DNA of 64,000 nucleotides, taken from positions 1 through 64,000 of the forward strand of contig CAVYWD010000011.1 in NCBI GenBank assembly GCA_963772225.1, written 5' to 3'. Below, one piece after another: positions 7,777 through 15,848 of the stretch (the stretch's first letter is position 1; every line of letters starts with the position of its first letter). The position numbers and the translations under genes were made by a program. The notes below the pieces were generated by a model, which ran no database searches, was not told the DNA's origin, and saw only the letters and a program-made list of their open reading frames with translations. Origin of the DNA: CAVYWD01 sp963772225 (GTDB taxonomy: Bacteria; Myxococcota; Myxococcia; Myxococcales; UBA5297).

Positions 7777-8798
7777 CCGCCGCGCGAGAAGGCCCTCCCG
7801 AGGCCCTGGCGACCTTCGCGCTCCGCGCGGTGCCTTGGCTGTCGCCGCTGCACGACGCGGCGCTCGAGCGGGTCCTCTCGCTGGGACGGCTCGTGCGGTT
7901 CCGCGCGGGCCAGACCATTTTGGCGGAGCTCGAGTCGGGCGAGGAGATGTACCTCCTGCTCTCCGGCACCGCGCGCGTCACTGTGCAGGCCGGACCGCGT
8001 GCGCGCCGCCAGGTCGGGCACCTGGGCCCGGGCGACCCGTGCGGCGAGGTGAGCGCGCTGACCCAGGCTCTGCGCTCGGCGACGGTGGTCGCCGACGGCG
8101 AGGTGCTGGCGCTCCGGCTCGAGCGCGCGGGCTTCGAAGAGCTGGTGCTGAACCATCCGCAGATCGCCGTCCACTTCGCCCGGGTTCTCGCGCAGAGGTT
8201 CGCGGACACCGACGCGGCGCTGGAATCGGCCATCGAGGCCCCGCCGGCGGTTCAAGGCCCGACGGCGCTCCCCGAGTCGCACCGGGGGCTCGGCCTGGCC
8301 TGGCGCGAGCTCGTGGTGGCGCGCCGCCGCGAGCTGCCGTTCCTGGCCCTGGTCTCGTTCACCGCGGCGCTGGCCGTGGTCCGGGGCGCGGCGTGGGCGC
8401 TCCAGCTCGAGGGGCGCGAGCTCTTCGGCTTTTTGCGCGGCGCCTACGTCACCGGCATCGCGCTGGTCTTCGCCTCGACGGCGCTCTCCCTGCTCCGCTT
8501 CCGTCCGGCGTTGCAGCGGGCCCTCGCGCTCTTTTTCGGAGCCGGGCTCGCGCTGATCTTGAACGAGCTCTCGGTCTTCCTGGCCTTCGACATCTTCTAC
8601 CTGGACATGACCCGGCGCGACCCGGCGATGCTCTTCAGCGTCGAGGCCCTCTACCGCCGCGGCGAGAGCGTCTGGGCCGTGGCGCTGGCCCTGGCGGCCC
8701 TGTCCGCGGTCACGTTCCTGCGCGACTTTCTTCGGCGGAGCGCGTACCTGGTGGCCGGCTGGATTCGGCGGCTCGGGCCCGGGGGCCGGGCTCCGTAG
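7773..8798 (+). CDS. Cyclic-nucleotide-binding domain fused to membrane domain
   Basis: A 341-residue protein. Residues about 25-150 form a cNMP-binding (CAP/CRP effector) beta-barrel: F-R-A-G-Q-T-I, E-E-M-Y-L-L-L-S-G-T-A, and the phosphate-binding cassette region L-G-P-G-D-P-C-G-E-V-S-A-L. No helix-turn-helix follows. Instead residues about 185-335 contain four hydrophobic helices with G-A-G-L-A-L-I-L-N-E-L-S, which aligns with G-V-G-L-V-V-D-E-F-A of the gene just upstream. The HHF motif is missing and D-E is replaced by N-E, so this is a diverged, possibly regulatory, paralogue. It starts at GTG 7773, within the upstream stop, or GTG 7770. A nucleotide-sensing subunit of a two-protein membrane complex is the simplest reading. 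Confidence 0.75.
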   Translation: MTAAREGPPEALATFALRAVPWLSPLHDAALERVLSLGRLVRFRAGQTILAELESGEEMYLLLSGTARVTVQAGPRARRQVGHLGPGDPCGEVSALTQALRSATVVADGEVLALRLERAGFEELVLNHPQIAVHFARVLAQRFADTDAALESAIEAPPAVQGPTALPESHRGLGLAWRELVVARRRELPFLALVSFTAALAVVRGAAWALQLEGRELFGFLRGAYVTGIALVFASTALSLLRFRPALQRALALFFGAGLALILNELSVFLAFDIFYLDMTRRDPAMLFSVEALYRRGESVWAVALALAALSAVTFLRDFLRRSAYLVAGWIRRLGPGGRAP

Positions 8799-8886
8799 CG
8801 GCGGGCTGGCGCTCCCGGCCCTCGGGCGCGCGCCGCGGACTCGAATGACAAGCGAGCCGCCGGACCTGCGCGCTAGTCTTTCGCGC

Positions 8887-9243
8887 ATGCGAACCGTCGC
8901 TTTCGTCCTCATCGGCCTGGTGGCCGCGCTCCACGCCGCGTTTTTCGTCCTGGAGACCTTCCTCTGGCGGTCGCGCGCCGGGCGCGCCTTCGGATTGAGC
9001 GACGACGAGGTGAAGGCGACGGCTCGCCTCGCCGCGAACCAGGGGCTGTACAACGGCTTCCTCGCGGCGGGGCTCATCTGGGCGCTCGTCTCGGGGCCAC
9101 AGCTCGCGGCGCGCGCCACCTTCTTCCTGGCTTGCGTCGCCGTCGCCGGCGTCTTCGGCGCCCTCACCGTGCGGCGCACCATCTTCTTCGTGCAGGCCGC
9201 GCCCGCGTTGGCCGCGCTGGCCGCGCTCGCGGCGGCGGGGTAA
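8887..9243 (+). CDS. DUF1304 family membrane protein
   Basis: A 118-residue protein with four predicted transmembrane helices. The DUF1304 signature is plain: H-A-A-F-F-V-L-E-T-F-L-W near residue 16, F-G-L-S-D-D-E-V, and N-Q-G-L-Y-N-G-F-L-A-A-G-L near 55. The family has no established function. ATG 8887 fits the usual N-terminus better than the upstream in-frame ATG at 8845, since it puts the first helix at residue 3. It follows the cNMP-binding membrane protein on the same strand after about 90 bases. Confidence 0.85.
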   Translation: MRTVAFVLIGLVAALHAAFFVLETFLWRSRAGRAFGLSDDEVKATARLAANQGLYNGFLAAGLIWALVSGPQLAARATFFLACVAVAGVFGALTVRRTIFFVQAAPALAALAALAAAG

Positions 9244-9452
9244 GGCCGCGCGCGGCGGCGGTCGAACGAACGACCGGCGGTGCTTCGAAAGTCGCCCGCC
9301 TTATTCGCGACAATTTCGGGAAACCGACGGGTGCCGCGCCATTCTTTGCGCAAGGGCGCCCCAAAACCCGGTATTCTTCGCCCGAGCGCCGCCGGCATTT
9401 CCTCGGCGGCGCCGGAGTCCTGCAGCATCCCATTCCTCAGGAGGTCCCTCGA

Positions 9453-9797
9453 ATGAAGCTGTCCCCGTTCAGTGTCGCCGTGGTCGTCAAAGACGTGAAG
9501 AAGGCGAAGAAGTTCTACACCGGCAAGCTCGGCCTGAAGCTGCTCGACGACGCAGAACACTGGGTCACGGTCGGGCAGCCGAGGACGGGCGTGCGCCTTC
9601 ACCTGTGCGAGATGACGCCGCTCGAGAAGGGCAATACGGGCATCGTCTTCTCCGTGAAGGAGAAGACCGAGCAGGCCTACAAGGAGCTCAAGAAGAAGGG
9701 CGTCCAGTTCAGCGTGCCCCCCACCCAGCACGACTGGGGCATGGAGTGCCGATTCCTCGATCCAGACGGCAACGAGTTCTGGCTCATGGGCAAATAG
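9453..9797 (+). CDS. VOC (glyoxalase/bleomycin-resistance fold) family protein
   Basis: A 114-residue single-domain vicinal-oxygen-chelate protein. It opens with the beta-alpha-beta of the fold (V-A-V-V-V-K-D-V-K-K-A-K-K-F-Y-T) and ends F-L-D-P-D-G-N-E-F-W-L, where the penultimate strand Glu is a common metal ligand of the fold. A good ribosome site (AGGAGG) lies just before ATG 9453. Two such modules, one protein with two or a dimer, form the active site in this superfamily, so it is probably a homodimer. The substrate cannot be predicted. Confidence 0.85.
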   Translation: MKLSPFSVAVVVKDVKKAKKFYTGKLGLKLLDDAEHWVTVGQPRTGVRLHLCEMTPLEKGNTGIVFSVKEKTEQAYKELKKKGVQFSVPPTQHDWGMECRFLDPDGNEFWLMGK

Positions 9798-9804
9798 AGC
9801 CGCA

Positions 9805-9822
9805 TCGCGGAATTCCCCGCGA
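9805..9822. terminator. Hairpin between convergent genes
   Basis: TCGCGG and CCGCGA pair around a six-base loop, eight bases after the VOC stop and 28 bases before the end of the convergent MFS gene. It has no T tract on either side, so it is only a candidate terminator. Confidence 0.35.
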
Positions 9823-9849
9823 CCCGCGGTCTAAGTCGGGTGCTCCTCC

Positions 9850-11100
9850 TCAGTCCACAGGCACCGCCGGCCCGCTCGGCCCCGCGGACCCGCCAGCTGG
9901 GAGGAGCGCCGCGGCGGTCAGCGCGAGCGGAAGGCAGAGCGCCACGGCGGTCAGCGCAGCGGACGGAGCGCCTCCGCGCGCAGGGTCGGCCAGGGCCCCG
10001 GCCACGACGGGGCCCAGCGCGGCGAAGCACCAGGGCAGGCCCATGAGGAGCGCGCTCACCCCGCTGCCGTGGTCGGGCAGCAGCCGGTTGCCCTCCGAGA
10101 CCGCGACGACGTTGTTGGCGCTGTTGAACGCCCCGAAGACGGTCAGGGCCGGAAGCAGCGCCGCCGTGGGCAGCCGGACTCCGAGGATGAGCGCGAGCGC
10201 GGCCGCGGTCGCGACGTTCGTCGCCATCAGCACCCGCCGGCCGCCGAGGCGGTCGGAGGCGTGCCCCGCGGGGAGCAGCGCCAGCGCCCCGCCGGCGACC
10301 AGGGCGAAGTGCCCGCCACCCTCGACGACCCAGGTCGGCGCGCCGCGCTCGAGCAGCAGGTCCGGCAACAGGAAGATCAAGGAAACGTTCACCGCGGCGG
10401 CGAGCGCCTGCACGGCGAAGAGGGAGGCGAGCGGCCGCCGAGCGCTCTGCAAGGAGCGCGTCCAGGCCGCGAGCGTGTGCGACCGCCGCGGCGTTACGGG
10501 CGCGCGCGCGAAGATCGCCACCGAGGTCAGCGCCGGGAGCAGGGCGATGAGCCCCGTCGCTCGGGGCGAAAGCCGGTACATCGCGGTGAACGCGAACTGG
10601 GACAGCGAGTAGCCGACGTAGCCACCGGCCAGGAACACCGCGGTCAGGACACCCGTCCGCTGGCGGGACAGCGAGCCGGCGGCGCCGGCGGCGATGGGGT
10701 GGAAGGCCGCAGAGCCGACGCTCGTGGCGAGCACCAGCGCGAAGAGAAAGCGAAGGTCGCCGCTGTATGGGAGAAAGGCGACCGCCCCCGCGCTGAAGAC
10801 TCCGCCGACCAAGAGAGCCCGCGCGTGGCCGCGGTCCCCCAGGTAGCCGAAGCCAATCTGCAGGCCGTTGCCGATGAGCCCCGCCGCCGTGGCGATGGCG
10901 CCGGCGACGTGGAGGTCCAGGTGGGCGATGGTCTTGTAGACCGGCCAGATGCCCGTGCAGCAGTCGACCGCAAGGTGCCCGCCGGCGAGGGCGGCGAGGC
11001 CGGCGACGACGGCGCCCGGGGCGCCGGACTTCGGCCTCCCTGAGGCTCGTGGCGGCGGCGCGAGCTCGCCTTCACTCTCCCAATTCGATGCGGGTTGCAC
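9850..11100 (-). CDS. MFS transporter, Fsr (fosmidomycin-resistance)-like
   Basis: About 416 residues with roughly 11-12 hydrophobic helices. The opening G-G-H-L-A-V-D-C and the segment G-F-G-Y-L-G-D-R-G-H-A-R (motif A position) resemble the Fsr branch of the major facilitator superfamily, drug exporters of the inner membrane. The second-half motif A appears as G-H-A-S-D-R-L-G-G-R-R. GTG 11100 is chosen as start, with GGGAGAG upstream, but the frame stays open upstream to 11523 through a truncated piece of another MFS gene, so the true N-terminus is uncertain and may be fused to that piece. Substrate unknown. Confidence 0.75.
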   Translation of the reverse strand: MQPASNWESEGELAPPPRASGRPKSGAPGAVVAGLAALAGGHLAVDCCTGIWPVYKTIAHLDLHVAGAIATAAGLIGNGLQIGFGYLGDRGHARALLVGGVFSAGAVAFLPYSGDLRFLFALVLATSVGSAAFHPIAAGAAGSLSRQRTGVLTAVFLAGGYVGYSLSQFAFTAMYRLSPRATGLIALLPALTSVAIFARAPVTPRRSHTLAAWTRSLQSARRPLASLFAVQALAAAVNVSLIFLLPDLLLERGAPTWVVEGGGHFALVAGGALALLPAGHASDRLGGRRVLMATNVATAAALALILGVRLPTAALLPALTVFGAFNSANNVVAVSEGNRLLPDHGSGVSALLMGLPWCFAALGPVVAGALADPARGGAPSAALTAVALCLPLALTAAALLPAGGSAGPSGPAVPVD

Positions 11101-11142
11101 GGGCGGTCTCTCTCCCAAGCCGCCCCCGAGCGGCGCGGCAGA

Positions 11143-11570
11143 AGTACGCCCAAACGGAGCGCGGCGCCACTCGATTGCGGCGACTCGAAGGCGGGCAACG
11201 GCGAACGGGAGGGTTACGGGCTCTCCGCGCTCCCGGCCGGCGCCGCGCCTTCGGAAAGCTCCCGGCGAAGAGCCGCGCCGCTCCAGCCTGCGCCGACGCG
11301 CCGGCGCGGCGAGGGCGTGCCCTGCTGCGACCAGGGCACCCAGGCACAGGCAAGCGCTCCAGAGAGCACGCCCGCCGGCCTGCTCGAGCGCGGCGCCGCC
11401 GAGCGCGGGCGCGACCGCGAACGCCAGGCCCCAGGTCATGGTGAAGGCGCCCTGATAGCGCCCGCGAAGCTCGGGCGGCGCCAGGCTCGCCACCAACGCG
11501 TTCGCCGGCGAAAAGCCCAACACTTCACCGACGGTGTAGACGACTTTGCCCGCGACGTTGGCGCCGCCAC
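11143..11570 (-). repeat. Copy 1 (partial) of a tripled MFS gene segment
   Basis: This segment closely matches the 3' part of the MFS genes at 19.8-21.1 kb and 22.0-23.3 kb, including the protein segment around R-G-R-Y-Q-G-A-F-T-M-T-W-G-L-A-F-A-V-A-P. Its 3' flank (GCGGCGCGGCAGAAGTACG) also matches the flank of copy 2 (19748 on) but not copy 3, so copies 1 and 2 share a longer unit. Only about 120 C-terminal codons survive; the break on the other side abuts a permease pseudogene. Confidence 0.8.
11197..11523 (-). pseudogene. Truncated MFS transporter, C-terminal fragment
   Basis: The fragment encodes the last two helices and tail of the MFS transporter found intact at 22042-23313 (A-N-A-L-V-A-S-L-A-P-P-E-L-R-G-R-Y-Q). 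A frame change in the Arg-rich tail removes the normal stop, so the frame runs on into the Fsr-like gene downstream. It cannot make a transporter on its own. Confidence 0.7.
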
Positions 11571-11593
11571 GTACTCCATCGTCTCCGGCGCCC

Positions 11594-11997
11594 TATGGGC
11601 TCGAAGAGCTGATCGCCAAGGCCGGCTACGACCGCGCGCTCTTCATCCTCCTCCTCACGCCCCTTGCCTGGAGCCTCCCGACCGCGCTGTTGGTCGGCGA
11701 GCTCGCGGGCGCGCCGCCGCTGGAAGGCGGCTACTACGCATAGGTTCGCCGCGGGCTCGGGCCGTTCTGGGGTTTCCAGGAGGCCTGGCTCTCCCTCGCG
11801 GCGAGCGTCTTCGACTCGCCCTTTATCCGACGCTGTTCACGCTGTACCTGGGCCGCCTGGTGCCCGGCGCCGACCGAGGCGCGCTGGCCTGGGCGATCGG
11901 CACGCTGCTCATCGCCGCGTGCGTGGCGTGGAACCTGCGCGGAGGCGCCGCGGTCGGCAGGTCCGCGCTCGGCGGCCCCGCCCTCGCGTTCGCGGTT
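11594..11997 (+). pseudogene. Amino-acid permease (APC superfamily) fragment
   Basis: The translated pieces show an APC-type N-terminal half: P-L-A-W-S-L-P-T-A-L-L-V-G-E-L-A-G-A, E-G-G-Y-Y, and R-R-G-L-G-P-F-W-G-F-Q-E-A-W, which are helix 2-3 signatures of amino-acid permeases. A TAG follows E-G-G-Y-Y-A where relatives have Trp, so a single base change made the stop. A further frame change near 11815 separates F-D-S from Y-P-T-L-F-T-L-Y-L-G-R-L. The gene is then cut off near 12000. At least three lesions make it non-functional. Confidence 0.7.
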
Positions 11998-12156
11998 GTT
12001 GTATCTTCATCGCCAGATCCGTTCGCTGCTCAGGCCTCGCGCAGGCGCTCGAAGGAGCGCGAGGGCCCGGTCAGCGCAAATCATCCTGACCTCAGACTGT
12101 CCGGGGGCAAAGCCCGTCACTTTTCCTAAAGCTGACGCTGCGCGAGAGGCTGGCTC

Positions 12157-12882
12157 ATGACGAGGCGTAGGGCACGGCGAAAAATGATGTCGGCGCTTCG
12201 GGTGGCCTGGGTTGCATCGTTCGTCGCGGGCTGCGGTCCCGCGGCGACGCTCCGCACAGCGAGAACCCTCGATCCCGGCGAGTGGGAGATCGCGTTCGGC
12301 GGCAGCCTCATGAATATCCCCGCCAACCGGAGACTCTTCTCGGGGGACAATTACATCGAAGTCCAACCCGAACAAGCGCTTCAGCCGGTGCTCGTCGTTC
12401 GGCATGGCCTACGCGACTGGCTCGACGTCGGCGCACGGCTGTCGTATCTCGGTCTCGAGCTCGAGGCAGGCATCGGTCTCAAAAAAGGGCACTTCGCGCT
12501 TGCGCTGGCACCCTCGGCTGGCATGACTCAAGCGGGCATCGTCGCGCAGGTACCAATTCTGGCGGAATTCACATTGCTGGAAGACCATCCGCGGCTACTC
12601 GAGCTCACCATCGGAGGTGTCGGGCGGCTGCAGCAGGAGCTCTGGACGTCGGCCGGCACGGCCCGCGGGAACGAGTTGGTCCTCTACGCCGGCGGCTCCG
12701 CCGGTCTCTCCTTTCAACCCGGGCGACATTTTTTCGTTCGCGTTGAAGCCATCTATCTCCGCCCCGTCTACAATTCGGCCCCGCCACTCAACCTGCCTGT
12801 GGTCTACGGGACTTGGGCGACGGACTCCCTGCACTCGAAGGTGATCCAGGGCACGCTCGGGTTGGGATTCGTCTTCTTCTGA
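12157..12882 (+). CDS. Lipoprotein or outer-membrane beta-barrel protein
   Basis: About 241 residues; ATG 12184 or 12187 are alternative starts that give a shorter signal peptide. A hydrophobic segment ends in a lipobox-like F-V-A-G-C. The mature part is made of alternating strands with many Gly and aromatic residues (G-L-R-D-W-L-D-V-G-A-R-L-S-Y-L-G-L-E-L) and ends F-V-F-F, typical of outer-membrane barrels with a terminal aromatic. The family is not recognised. Codon use is ordinary for the window and no neighbour suggests a partner. Confidence 0.65.
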   Translation: MTRRRARRKMMSALRVAWVASFVAGCGPAATLRTARTLDPGEWEIAFGGSLMNIPANRRLFSGDNYIEVQPEQALQPVLVVRHGLRDWLDVGARLSYLGLELEAGIGLKKGHFALALAPSAGMTQAGIVAQVPILAEFTLLEDHPRLLELTIGGVGRLQQELWTSAGTARGNELVLYAGGSAGLSFQPGRHFFVRVEAIYLRPVYNSAPPLNLPVVYGTWATDSLHSKVIQGTLGLGFVFF

Positions 12883-13259
12883 GCGCCGGTCAAATAGCCC
12901 GTTGCACTGGAGGAGGAGGAGCCGGTGGAGGGGACGGCTCTCGCGAAGGCAGACGTCGAAGGCCGGGAGAAGACATCGCCGCGCGTTTTGGTGAAGGACC
13001 TTCCGCCGGACACCCGGTGGATGCTCTGGTCGACCTCAGAGTGCCGGGCGAGCCGGGTGCATTGACCGGACGTTGACCCCTGCCATGAGCGCCCGTGCGG
13101 CCGCGTTCTCGACCACGTTTTCGACCTGGTTCTGCTTCCGGATTACCCGGCCCAGCCAGTGCTCCACATCGAGAACGACCCGGGTCGAGCGCCAGCGACG
13201 ACGAGCGGGCGATCTGGATGTCTTTGCCTCGGTTCGCGGGAGGCCCGTTCCGGTCCGTC
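12883..13259. other. No recognisable gene
   Basis: Frames are open on both strands (for example a minus-strand stretch around 13070-13230 with V-V-L-D-V-E-H-W-L-G-R-V-I-R-K) but no start, family or consistent frame can be defended. A decayed gene on the minus strand is possible. Confidence 0.3.
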
Positions 13260-13583
13260 TCATCCTTGAAATGAGGGGGAGCTGCGCCCGTTGGCCTGCG
13301 CGAGGGTCCCGTGCGCCACGAGCTTCGCGTTCCTGCCCGTCACGGCGAAGGAGCCGCCGGCCCCTGGGGCGACCGCCTTGCACGCGCAGCCCTCGTCCCC
13401 GATGCCGTTGCAATTCTCGTCCGCGCCGTTCCCGCAGACCTCGGGCGACGGCCCGACCGCGGCCCGGACAGGCCCAGGTCTCGCCCGCGCCTGCAATCGG
13501 GACAGCGGCTGCGCGAAGCCCTGAAACTCCGCTCGAGGCGATAGGGCGTGCCAGGCTGGAGGATTCCTTGACCCGAATCGCAC
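13260..13583 (-). pseudogene. Fragment of a MopE-like Cys-rich surface protein
   Basis: The minus strand contains E-V-C-G-N-G-A-D-E-N-C-N-G-I-G-D-E-G-C-A, the repeat found in MopE-like putative metal-binding surface proteins that are abundant in myxobacteria. Normally it follows a long extracellular region. Here the sequence before it is short and Arg-rich with no signal peptide, and the tail ends soon after at a TGA. It is therefore a relic of a larger gene. Confidence 0.55.
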
Positions 13584-13740
13584 GAGAAGCCCTCTCTCGA
13601 ACGAGGACCACGAAAGGCACGCAGTGCGTGTTGTACGCCGAGGTGCGAGTGAGAGAATTCACGTGCCGACTCGGTTGCAGCATCGCCGTGCAGTCTGGGA
13701 CCGCGTCTTGACTTCCTCTCACCTACCCAAGGGAGTAGCG

Positions 13741-14949
13741 ATGACGGACCCCATGTCTCGTGCTCGCCGACTGCGCTACCTCGCCGTCGGTTCCATGCTG
13801 TTCGCAACCGCTTGCCTTCCGATGGGCGCTCCGTCGGAAGACACCACGCCGGACGCCTCGACCGATGCGGGCAGCACTGGCGGGTCGAGCAGCGATGGCG
13901 GCTTGAGCAGCGATGGCGGCTCGAGCAGCGATGGCGGCTCGAGCAGCGATAGCGGGTCGAGCAGCGATGGCGGCTCGCGCAGCGATGGCGGCTTGAGCAG
14001 CGATGGCGGCTTGAGCAGCGATGGCGGGTCGACGTACTGCGCCCTTCCTTCGACGTTCAAGTGGACGTCGACGGGCGCTCTAGCGACCCCAAAGTCGGGG
14101 TTGGGCGCGCTCAAGGACTTCACCAACGTCGTCTACAACGGTCAGCACCTCGTCTACATGTCCACCACCAACTCCGGAGGGAGTTACGGCTCGGCCTTCA
14201 TGCAGTTCAGCGATTGGCCTCAAATGGCCTCGGCCACCCAGACCCAGATGTCGCGAGGCACGGTTGCGCCGGAGCTCTTCTACTTCGCCCCGAAGAACAT
14301 CTGGGTGCTCGCCTTCGAGTGGGGGGCTACGCCCTTCCGCTACCTGACGTCGAGCGACCCCACCGACCCGTCGAGTTGGTCCAATGAGAATTCGCTCTTC
14401 TCGGGAAGCCTCTCCGGAGGCGGGGGGCCTATCGACCATACGGTGATCTGCGACGACTCGAACTGCTATCTGTTTTTCGCCGGAGACAATGGGAACATCT
14501 ACCGGTCCAGCATGCCGATCGGCAGCTTCCCCGGCACCTTCGGTGCTCAAACGACCATTATGACCGACAGCACTGCCAACCTCTTCGAGGCGGTGGAGGT
14601 CTACACGGTCAAAGCGCCGAGCCCCCAGTACCTCATGATTGTCGAGGCGATGGGCAGCGTCGGGAGGTACTTTCGCTCGTTCACTGCGACCAGCCTCTCG
14701 GGCTCGTGGACGCCGCTGGCCGCATCCGAAAGCAGTCCCTTCGCCGGTGCAAACAACGTCTCCTTCAGCGGCACCGCCTGGACTGCCAACATCAGCCACG
14801 GCGATCTGGTTCGTAATAATCCCGACCAGACCCATACCGTCGACCCGTGCAATCTGCAGATGCTGTACCAAGGTTACAAGATTGGCAGCAACGCGGGCAA
14901 TTACAACACCATCCCATGGCAGCCGGGCTTGCTCACGCTGCGGCAGTAG
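13741..14949 (+). CDS. GH62 alpha-L-arabinofuranosidase, lipoprotein
   Basis: A 402-residue exported enzyme. Residues 1-28 are a signal ending at a lipobox (F-A-T-A-C), residues about 49-96 are a Ser/Asp/Gly hexapeptide linker, and residues about 100-402 are a full glycoside hydrolase family 62 domain. Family signatures include L-K-D-F-T-N-V-V-Y-N-G-Q-H-L-V-Y, F-A-P-K-N-I-W-V-L-A-F-E-W-G, G-P-I-D-H-T-V-I, L-F-F-A-G-D-N-G, N-L-F-E-A-V-E-V-Y and H-G-D-L-V-R-N-N-P-D-Q-T. By family knowledge the Asp in K-D-F, the Asp in G-P-I-D and the Glu in F-E-A-V are the likely base, pKa modulator and acid. GH62 enzymes remove arabinose from arabinoxylan. ATG 13741 has AAGGGAG upstream. Confidence 0.9.
   Translation: MTDPMSRARRLRYLAVGSMLFATACLPMGAPSEDTTPDASTDAGSTGGSSSDGGLSSDGGSSSDGGSSSDSGSSSDGGSRSDGGLSSDGGLSSDGGSTYCALPSTFKWTSTGALATPKSGLGALKDFTNVVYNGQHLVYMSTTNSGGSYGSAFMQFSDWPQMASATQTQMSRGTVAPELFYFAPKNIWVLAFEWGATPFRYLTSSDPTDPSSWSNENSLFSGSLSGGGGPIDHTVICDDSNCYLFFAGDNGNIYRSSMPIGSFPGTFGAQTTIMTDSTANLFEAVEVYTVKAPSPQYLMIVEAMGSVGRYFRSFTATSLSGSWTPLAASESSPFAGANNVSFSGTAWTANISHGDLVRNNPDQTHTVDPCNLQMLYQGYKIGSNAGNYNTIPWQPGLLTLRQ
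13885..14028 (+). repeat. Eight in-frame 18-bp repeats encoding a Ser-Asp-Gly linker
   Basis: Eight consecutive 18-bp units of the form TCGAGCAGCGATGGCGGC encode S/L-S-S-D-G-G with small variations (one S-R-S, one D-S-G). They tether the GH62 domain to its lipid anchor. Such units expand and contract by slippage, so copy number may vary between strains. Confidence 0.85.
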
Positions 14950-14980
14950 CACGTCGCTAAAATAGCCGACACGGCATCGA

Positions 14981-14996
14981 CTGGGGCTCGCCCCAG
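14981..14996. terminator. Short GC hairpin after the GH62 gene
   Basis: CTGGGG-CTCG-CCCCAG forms a six-pair stem 31 bases after the stop codon. No T tract follows, so it is only a candidate. Nothing else is seen in 14950-15107. Confidence 0.35.
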
Positions 14997-15107
14997 GACA
15001 GCGTCGTCTGAATCGCCTCGGTCTGCAGGCTCGCCCGGGCGTCGCAAGGCTCGCTCGCTTGCCGGCGCAGGACGGGGGGACCGAGTGCGTGGGGCCTCGC
15101 GGCCGCC

Positions 15108-15797
15108 TCAGCTGCGAGGTCCCTCGTCGGCCAGGGACTCGAGATACACCCGGAGCATCCGCTTCATCTCCGCGATCAACTGCCGGCGCTCGGCAAGCCG
15201 ACCCTCGGCGGATGCCGCGGCGATCATCGCCTTGACCTGGGCCTTGCAGATCGCCGCCACGAGCCGCGCCCGCTCCTGCCCGAGCTTCGGGAAGACGCGC
15301 CGAAAGACCTCTGCCAACCTGTCGATGAGCTCATGGTCGGAGCAGGAGGTCGCGGCGGCGATGTCGGCGCACCCGTCGCCGGCCAAGAAGAGGTGCGCCC
15401 AGGCCGGGGTCTTCAGGTGAAGCTCCAGGAACGGGTCCACGAGTCGATCGACGAGCACCGGCAGCGGCAGGTAGACCACGTCCTCGTTGAAGATCCGGTC
15501 GTAGAGCGTCCGCACCTCCCCGAGGCGGCGCTCCACCAGGGCGCGCAGAATCGCCTGCTTGTCGGGGAAGTACCGGTAGAGCGACCCGATGGAGACTCCG
15601 GCGCGCTCGGCGATGGCGTTGGTCGTCGCCGACTCGTAGCTCGTCTGGGCGATGACCTCGGCCGCCGCCTCCAACAGCCGATCGACCCGGTCGCGGCTGC
15701 GCGATTGCCGGGGCGCAGCCCGAGTGGAGCGATCGCTCACTTTGTCTTGACTAACATGAGCCTTCGCTCGCATATTGCGCTTCAAACGCGAGGACAT
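15108..15797 (-). CDS. TetR/AcrR-family transcriptional regulator
   Basis: A 229-residue repressor-type protein. The helix-turn-helix lies at residues about 40-85 (I-L/V-E-A-A-A-E-V-I, T-N-A-I-A-E-R-A-G-V-S-I-G-S-L-Y-R-Y-F-P-D-K), a classic TetR recognition region. The rest is the helical ligand-binding and dimer domain. It is divergent from the nitroreductase gene with about 50 bases or fewer between starts, so it probably represses that gene and itself. ATG 15797 makes it longer than usual; ATG 15773 or GTG 15740 are alternatives that would also free the candidate promoter at 15747-15776. Confidence 0.85.
   Translation of the reverse strand: MSSRLKRNMRAKAHVSQDKVSDRSTRAAPRQSRSRDRVDRLLEAAAEVIAQTSYESATTNAIAERAGVSIGSLYRYFPDKQAILRALVERRLGEVRTLYDRIFNEDVVYLPLPVLVDRLVDPFLELHLKTPAWAHLFLAGDGCADIAAATSCSDHELIDRLAEVFRRVFPKLGQERARLVAAICKAQVKAMIAAASAEGRLAERRQLIAEMKRMLRVYLESLADEGPRS
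15747..15776 (+). promoter_or_regulatory. Candidate sigma-70-type promoter for the nitroreductase gene
   Basis: TTGACT (15747-15752) and CATATT (15771-15776) are separated by 18 bases and point toward the nitroreductase gene. The site lies in the divergent region, overlapping the first codons of the TetR gene if its longest start is used. It would be well placed for repression by that TetR. Confidence 0.4.
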
Positions 15798-15848
15798 ACT
15801 CTCATGCTATCGATGCCGTCCGAGGGGGTCAATGCAGGTCCGTCGCCC

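Noticed and set aside
7728..9731. A 667-codon minus-strand frame across the cNMP-binding, DUF1304 and VOC genes
   Set aside because: It spans three genes with clear families on the plus strand and has no recognisable domain of its own.
11100..11523. The extended 557-codon MFS frame taken as a genuine double-MFS fusion
   Set aside because: The N-terminal extension is the C-terminal scrap of another MFS gene found in two other places, joined through an Arg-rich out-of-frame stretch. It is a chance in-frame junction, although translation through it cannot be ruled out.
13885..14028. The 18-bp repeats as a CRISPR-like array
   Set aside because: The units are contiguous with no spacers, stay in frame and encode a Ser-Asp-Gly linker of the GH62 lipoprotein.
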